Positions 5,886-7,903 of a stretch of DNA of 7,903 nt are shown in pieces. The first letter of the stretch is position 1, and each line of letters begins with the position of its first letter. The position numbers and the translations under genes were made by a program. Location: assembly GCA_964464375.1 (NCBI GenBank), contig CAYXFU010000074.1:1-7903 (forward strand), written 5' to 3'. The notes under the pieces were generated by a model. It saw only the letters and a program-made list of their open reading frames with translations, searched no databases and was not told where the DNA came from. This DNA is from CAIOZA01 sp964464375 (lineage in GTDB: Bacteria; Bacteroidota; Ignavibacteria; Kapaibacteriales; UBA2268).

Positions 5886-6048
5886 TAATGAATTCAATTA
5901 AAAAAATAAAAATATAGAATAGGATATACTTAAAGAATAAAAACCATTAATTAAAAGAAAAAACATTTTGTAAATCAACAAAACAAATTCAAAACAAATA
6001 TATAACTTTCATAGCCAACCTCCAAATACTATTTTTGATTGGTGGAAA

Positions 6049-6068
6049 ACTTATTGAAACTTAATGAA
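6049..6068 (+). repeat. tandem decamer upstream of the repressor
   Basis: ACTTATTGAA is followed at once by ACTTAATGAA (one mismatch). TGAA recurs at 6075-6078 and in TTGAA at 6086-6090, roughly one helical turn apart. It could be a weak operator for autoregulation of the repressor, but in such A-rich DNA it may be chance. Confidence 0.3.
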
Positions 6069-6095
6069 TCAAAATGAAAGAAAACTTGAATTTGT

Positions 6096-6100
6096 AGAGG
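6096..6100 (+). promoter_or_regulatory. ribosome binding site AGAGG of the repressor
   Basis: AGAGG ends 3 bases before ATG 6104 and 9 bases before the in-frame ATG 6110. The spacing favours 6110, which would remove only Met-Lys from the protein. Confidence 0.5.
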
Positions 6101-6103
6101 AAA

Positions 6104-6700
6104 ATGAAAATGCGAACACCTTATGAACGCTTAGAAGAGATAGCAAAAGAACACTTCAATTCCTTGAGCAACCTTGCCAAGACACTTGGACTATCAACGC
6201 AACACTTATATAATTACAGGACTAGAAACAATATAGGAGATATAACTCTCGAAAAGCTTGAGACCGTTGGAATCAGCAGAGACTACGTTAAATACGGTAA
6301 GGGGGAACCATTAACAGACATTTATTTTAAAAACAAAGAGAGAAAGCAACCAAAAAGTGAAAGCGAGGATGTCGGAATGAGTATAGTATTATATGATTTG
6401 TCGGCGTACACAAGATTGGGAACCATTTCCAATATTGATATTCTGCCGAGAACCATTGTAAAAATTAAATTAAATATAGCAGTAAGAGGGGAATTAATCG
6501 GGTTTAGAGTGAGTGGCGAGATATACGCTGAGTACAACATTCACGATGGGAATATATTGATAGTAGAGACAGCAGTAGAAGCCATACCAGGGCAGAAGAT
6601 TATGTACCTCAAAGATAATGAAATTAAGATAAAGAAGGCTGATCAAACAGTTGATGAATCATTTATTGGAACTTTGAGGGCTTCAATACAATACTTATGA
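6104..6700 (+). CDS. CI-type phage repressor with S24-like C-terminal domain lacking the catalytic serine
   Basis: A 198-residue protein (196 if ATG 6110 is used). Residues about 5-70 form a helix-turn-helix domain: FNSLSNLAKTLGLSTQHLYN is the two-helix core, and YVKYGKGEPL resembles the end of CI/XRE domains in phage repressors. A charged linker (75-92) follows. Residues about 95-198 look like the LexA/CI S24 fold: LIGFRVSGEIYAEYNIHDGN, ILIVE, KIMYLKDNEIKIKKAD and a final FIGTLRASIQYL. Active S24 members have G-[DE]-S-M at the nucleophile; here it is G138-E-I-Y, so the serine is missing, although Lys lies in KIKK (175-178). No Ala-Gly cleavage site is evident in the linker. It probably keeps the prophage silent and dimerises through the C-domain, but should not self-cleave. 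Its stop overlaps the integrase start (ATGA). Confidence 0.84.
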   Translation: MKMRTPYERLEEIAKEHFNSLSNLAKTLGLSTQHLYNYRTRNNIGDITLEKLETVGISRDYVKYGKGEPLTDIYFKNKERKQPKSESEDVGMSIVLYDLSAYTRLGTISNIDILPRTIVKIKLNIAVRGELIGFRVSGEIYAEYNIHDGNILIVETAVEAIPGQKIMYLKDNEIKIKKADQTVDESFIGTLRASIQYL

Positions 6701-7707
6701 GATCTAAGAAAACCATTCCAGGCTCAATATATAAACCCAGTGCAGCGAACACATTGGTTGTTAAGTTTAAGGGCAGAAAAATACATACCGGATTGCAAGA
6801 AGGTAAGGTTGGTCGCCAATTAGCTGAGCAACTACTGATGAAGTTGTGGAGGGAATATATTGGGCTGGATGAAGTACAAGTTCGTAATAAGATAATGATT
6901 AGCGAAGCCTACGAAAAATTCATGAAAACAAAAGTGAATAATTTAAAATCAACTCTCAGAAATTATGATACTGCATATAAGAACATTATCCGCGGTGATT
7001 ACCCCATTGATGAGAACAAAATTGAAGAAGACATACAAGAATACTTGAAAAATACTAAACATGGCGATGTATCAAAAAATTTTAACCTCAGCTCTCTGAA
7101 CGTATTTATTTCGTATTGTTTAGAGAAAGAATGGGTAAAGAAAATAAATATTTACCACAATTACATGAAGAGAATAGAAACACCAGAAATAGTAATATAT
7201 ACAGAAGAAGAAATTGCAACTTTAACTGAACATCTGGATAAAACCGACAAAGAATTATCGCTAATGATACAGCTAATGTTGGAAACAGGAGCAAGAAAAG
7301 TAGATGCTCTTACCTTAAATTGGGATAAAGTTGAGGAAGATATGGTAATTTGGAAGAACAAAATATCAAAAAATAAGGAGCCCAGACCAATATCAAGAAA
7401 AGCAAAAGAAATATTAAATAAAATTGCAGAAATTAGCACAGGGACAAGCACAGAGAAGGTATTCAGGTGGGAACACTCAAATAGTACAATATGCAATTTT
7501 TTACTAAACAAAGCGTTTAAAGAAACGAAAATTGATAGGAAAGGAAGAAGTTTCCAGGAATTCAGATCAACCTTCCGAATGAAATTAGTAAAAAAAGGAG
7601 TTCCAGAATTGTATATTCAATATTTAATGCGGCACAAAAGTTTAGTGACGACAAAAAAGTATTATTCTTCATATGAAGACAATGTCATAAAACAGTATTT
7701 AGATTGA
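6697..7707 (+). CDS. int: tyrosine recombinase (phage integrase)
   Basis: A 336-residue protein. The N-terminal 65 residues look like an arm-binding region (SIYKPSAANTLVVKFKGRKI, strand-rich); about 66-160 is the core-binding helical domain (ISEAYEKFMKTKV, then LNVFISYCLEKEWV); about 165-336 is the catalytic domain. Visible catalytic positions: R200 in LETGARKVDALTLNW; a hairpin Lys (K222 or K225) in WKNKISKNKEPRPIS; R290 in SFQEFRSTFRMKLVKKGVPE; H313 in LMRHKS; and nucleophile Y322 in TTKKYY, nine residues after H313 as usual. The HxxR His is Gln (Q287). It catalyses site-specific integration and, with a directionality factor, excision. Length is normal for phage integrases. Its ATG overlaps the repressor stop, with no separate ribosome site, so both are likely made from one transcript. 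The gene points towards the repeat-rich end, the probable attachment region. Confidence 0.95.
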   Translation: MRSKKTIPGSIYKPSAANTLVVKFKGRKIHTGLQEGKVGRQLAEQLLMKLWREYIGLDEVQVRNKIMISEAYEKFMKTKVNNLKSTLRNYDTAYKNIIRGDYPIDENKIEEDIQEYLKNTKHGDVSKNFNLSSLNVFISYCLEKEWVKKINIYHNYMKRIETPEIVIYTEEEIATLTEHLDKTDKELSLMIQLMLETGARKVDALTLNWDKVEEDMVIWKNKISKNKEPRPISRKAKEILNKIAEISTGTSTEKVFRWEHSNSTICNFLLNKAFKETKIDRKGRSFQEFRSTFRMKLVKKGVPELYIQYLMRHKSLVTTKKYYSSYEDNVIKQYLD

Positions 7708-7713
7708 ATTTAG

Positions 7714-7731
7714 GCGACCATAATGCGACCA
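7714..7731 (+). repeat. GCGACCA direct repeat after the integrase gene
   Basis: GCGACCA occurs at 7714-7720 and again at 7725-7731, 11 bases apart start to start and beginning 7 bases after the integrase stop. Paired, helically phased heptamers here are typical of integrase arm-type sites, but no binding is shown by sequence alone. Confidence 0.5.
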
Positions 7732-7740
7732 AATGCTGTA

Positions 7741-7770
7741 AAGAAATGGCAAGAAATGGCAAGATATGGC
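7741..7770 (+). repeat. three tandem 10-bp repeats
   Basis: AAGAAATGGC is present at 7741-7750 and 7751-7760 and, with one change, AAGATATGGC at 7761-7770. The period is close to one turn of the helix. Candidate arm-type sites for the integrase or binding sites for the excisionase-like protein (inference). Confidence 0.65.
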
Positions 7771-7773
7771 AAA

Positions 7774-7802
7774 TTCAACAAACGAGCAATTAAAGGTATA
7801 AT
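7774..7802 (+). promoter_or_regulatory. possible rightward promoter at the element end
   Basis: TATAAT (7797-7802) is a perfect -10, with TTCAAC 17 bases upstream as a poor -35. It would read rightward out of the window; an AAGGAG at 7834-7839 lies downstream. Weak in DNA this AT-rich. Confidence 0.28.
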
Positions 7803-7839
7803 GCATATATACAGCATTTGCGTCTAATTTCATAAGGAG

Positions 7840-7857
7840 TGTAAACTTTTGTTTACA
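7840..7857. terminator. perfect AT-rich stem-loop, possible weak terminator or recombination site
   Basis: TGTAAAC, loop TTTT, GTTTACA is a perfect 7-bp stem followed on the plus strand by AGTTTTTAC. It lies about 130 bases after the integrase stop. The stem has only two G-C pairs and the T-run is offset, so termination would be weak. A related palindrome, TAAAC-TT-GTTTA, lies at 7889-7900, suggesting a repeated binding or crossover sequence instead. Confidence 0.35.
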
Positions 7858-7903
7858 AGTTTTTACGGACTTATTTTTGTAAGATTTTTAAACTTGTTTA
7901 TTA

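Larger units (their letters stand above)
5776..6103. other. divergent regulatory region between early operon and repressor
   Basis: These 328 bases have no gene that I can support. They are extremely A-rich on the plus strand. The left third holds the 11-bp-phased repeat array and a possible leftward promoter. The middle (5886-6000) holds one isolated array-like match (AGAATAGGA at 5916-5924) and two AAAACA words 11 bases apart at 5980 and 5991. The right part holds a tandem decamer at 6049-6068. No convincing -35/-10 pair for the repressor was found. By layout this is the lysogeny switch region. Confidence 0.7.
7730..7820. repeat. 11-bp inverted repeat enclosing the tandem decamers
   Basis: CAAATGCTGTA (7730-7740) and its exact reverse complement TACAGCATTTG (7810-7820) flank 69 bases that hold the decamer repeats. 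The distance is too long for a simple terminator hairpin. It fits two opposed binding sites in an attachment region, or a long stem-loop. Confidence 0.6.

Noticed and set aside
5941..6000. AAAACA words near 5960, 5980 and 5991 as an extension of the repeat array
   Set aside because: Only one pair has the 11-base step, the GAACA core is absent, and the A-rich composition makes such words likely by chance.
7106..7511. Leftward frames inside the integrase gene
   Set aside because: They are antisense to catalytic-domain codons; their hydrophobic products reflect the A-rich sense strand.
7730..7820. CRISPR array or tRNA gene at the right end
   Set aside because: The repeats are 10-11 bases without spacers of regular length, and no cloverleaf can be drawn; the pattern fits protein-binding sites better.

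Overview
The window looks like one end of a temperate phage genome or integrated prophage-type element from an AT-rich bacterium. It carries an integrase, a CI-type repressor, a divergent early operon of small DNA-binding proteins, and a replication/recombination module. No ribosomal, metabolic or tRNA gene is visible. Several genes have Shine-Dalgarno-like sequences (GAGG, AGGA, GGAG) at normal spacing, so the host appears to use them. I cannot assign the host lineage from this sequence alone.

Layout. Everything from 1 to 5775 reads leftward (minus strand) and behaves as one early region. In transcription order it encodes: a ribbon-helix-helix protein (5557-5775); an excisionase-like helix-turn-helix protein (5280-5564); a zinc-ribbon miniprotein (5078-5290); a RecB/Cas4-like PD-(D/E)XK nuclease (3767-4945); a coiled-coil phage protein (3062-3757); a 70-aa helical protein (2847-3059); a protein with an SSB-like acidic tail (2209-2847); three small unknown proteins, one of only 26 aa (1796-1876); and the N-terminal 506 residues of an AEP-type primase that runs off the left edge (1-1518). 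Most junctions overlap by a few bases or are separated by fewer than 16 bases. The exception is a gap of about 130 bases before the nuclease. The rightward module (6104-7707) is a repressor and a tyrosine recombinase joined by an ATGA overlap.

The two arms are separated by a 328-base intergenic region. It holds a regular array of A/G-A-A-C-A half-sites, one per 11 bp, just upstream of the ribbon-helix-helix gene. The right end (7708-7903) has no confident gene. It contains short direct, tandem and inverted repeats that look like an attachment region with integrase arm sites.

Working together (inference): the repressor, the ribbon-helix-helix protein and the excisionase-like protein would set the lysogeny/early switch. 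The nuclease, coiled-coil protein, SSB-like protein and primase would process, protect and copy phage DNA. The points most worth a second look are the 11-bp repeat array, the missing catalytic serine in the S24-like repressor, changed catalytic positions in the primase and integrase, the SSB-style C-terminus, and the repeat architecture beyond the integrase.
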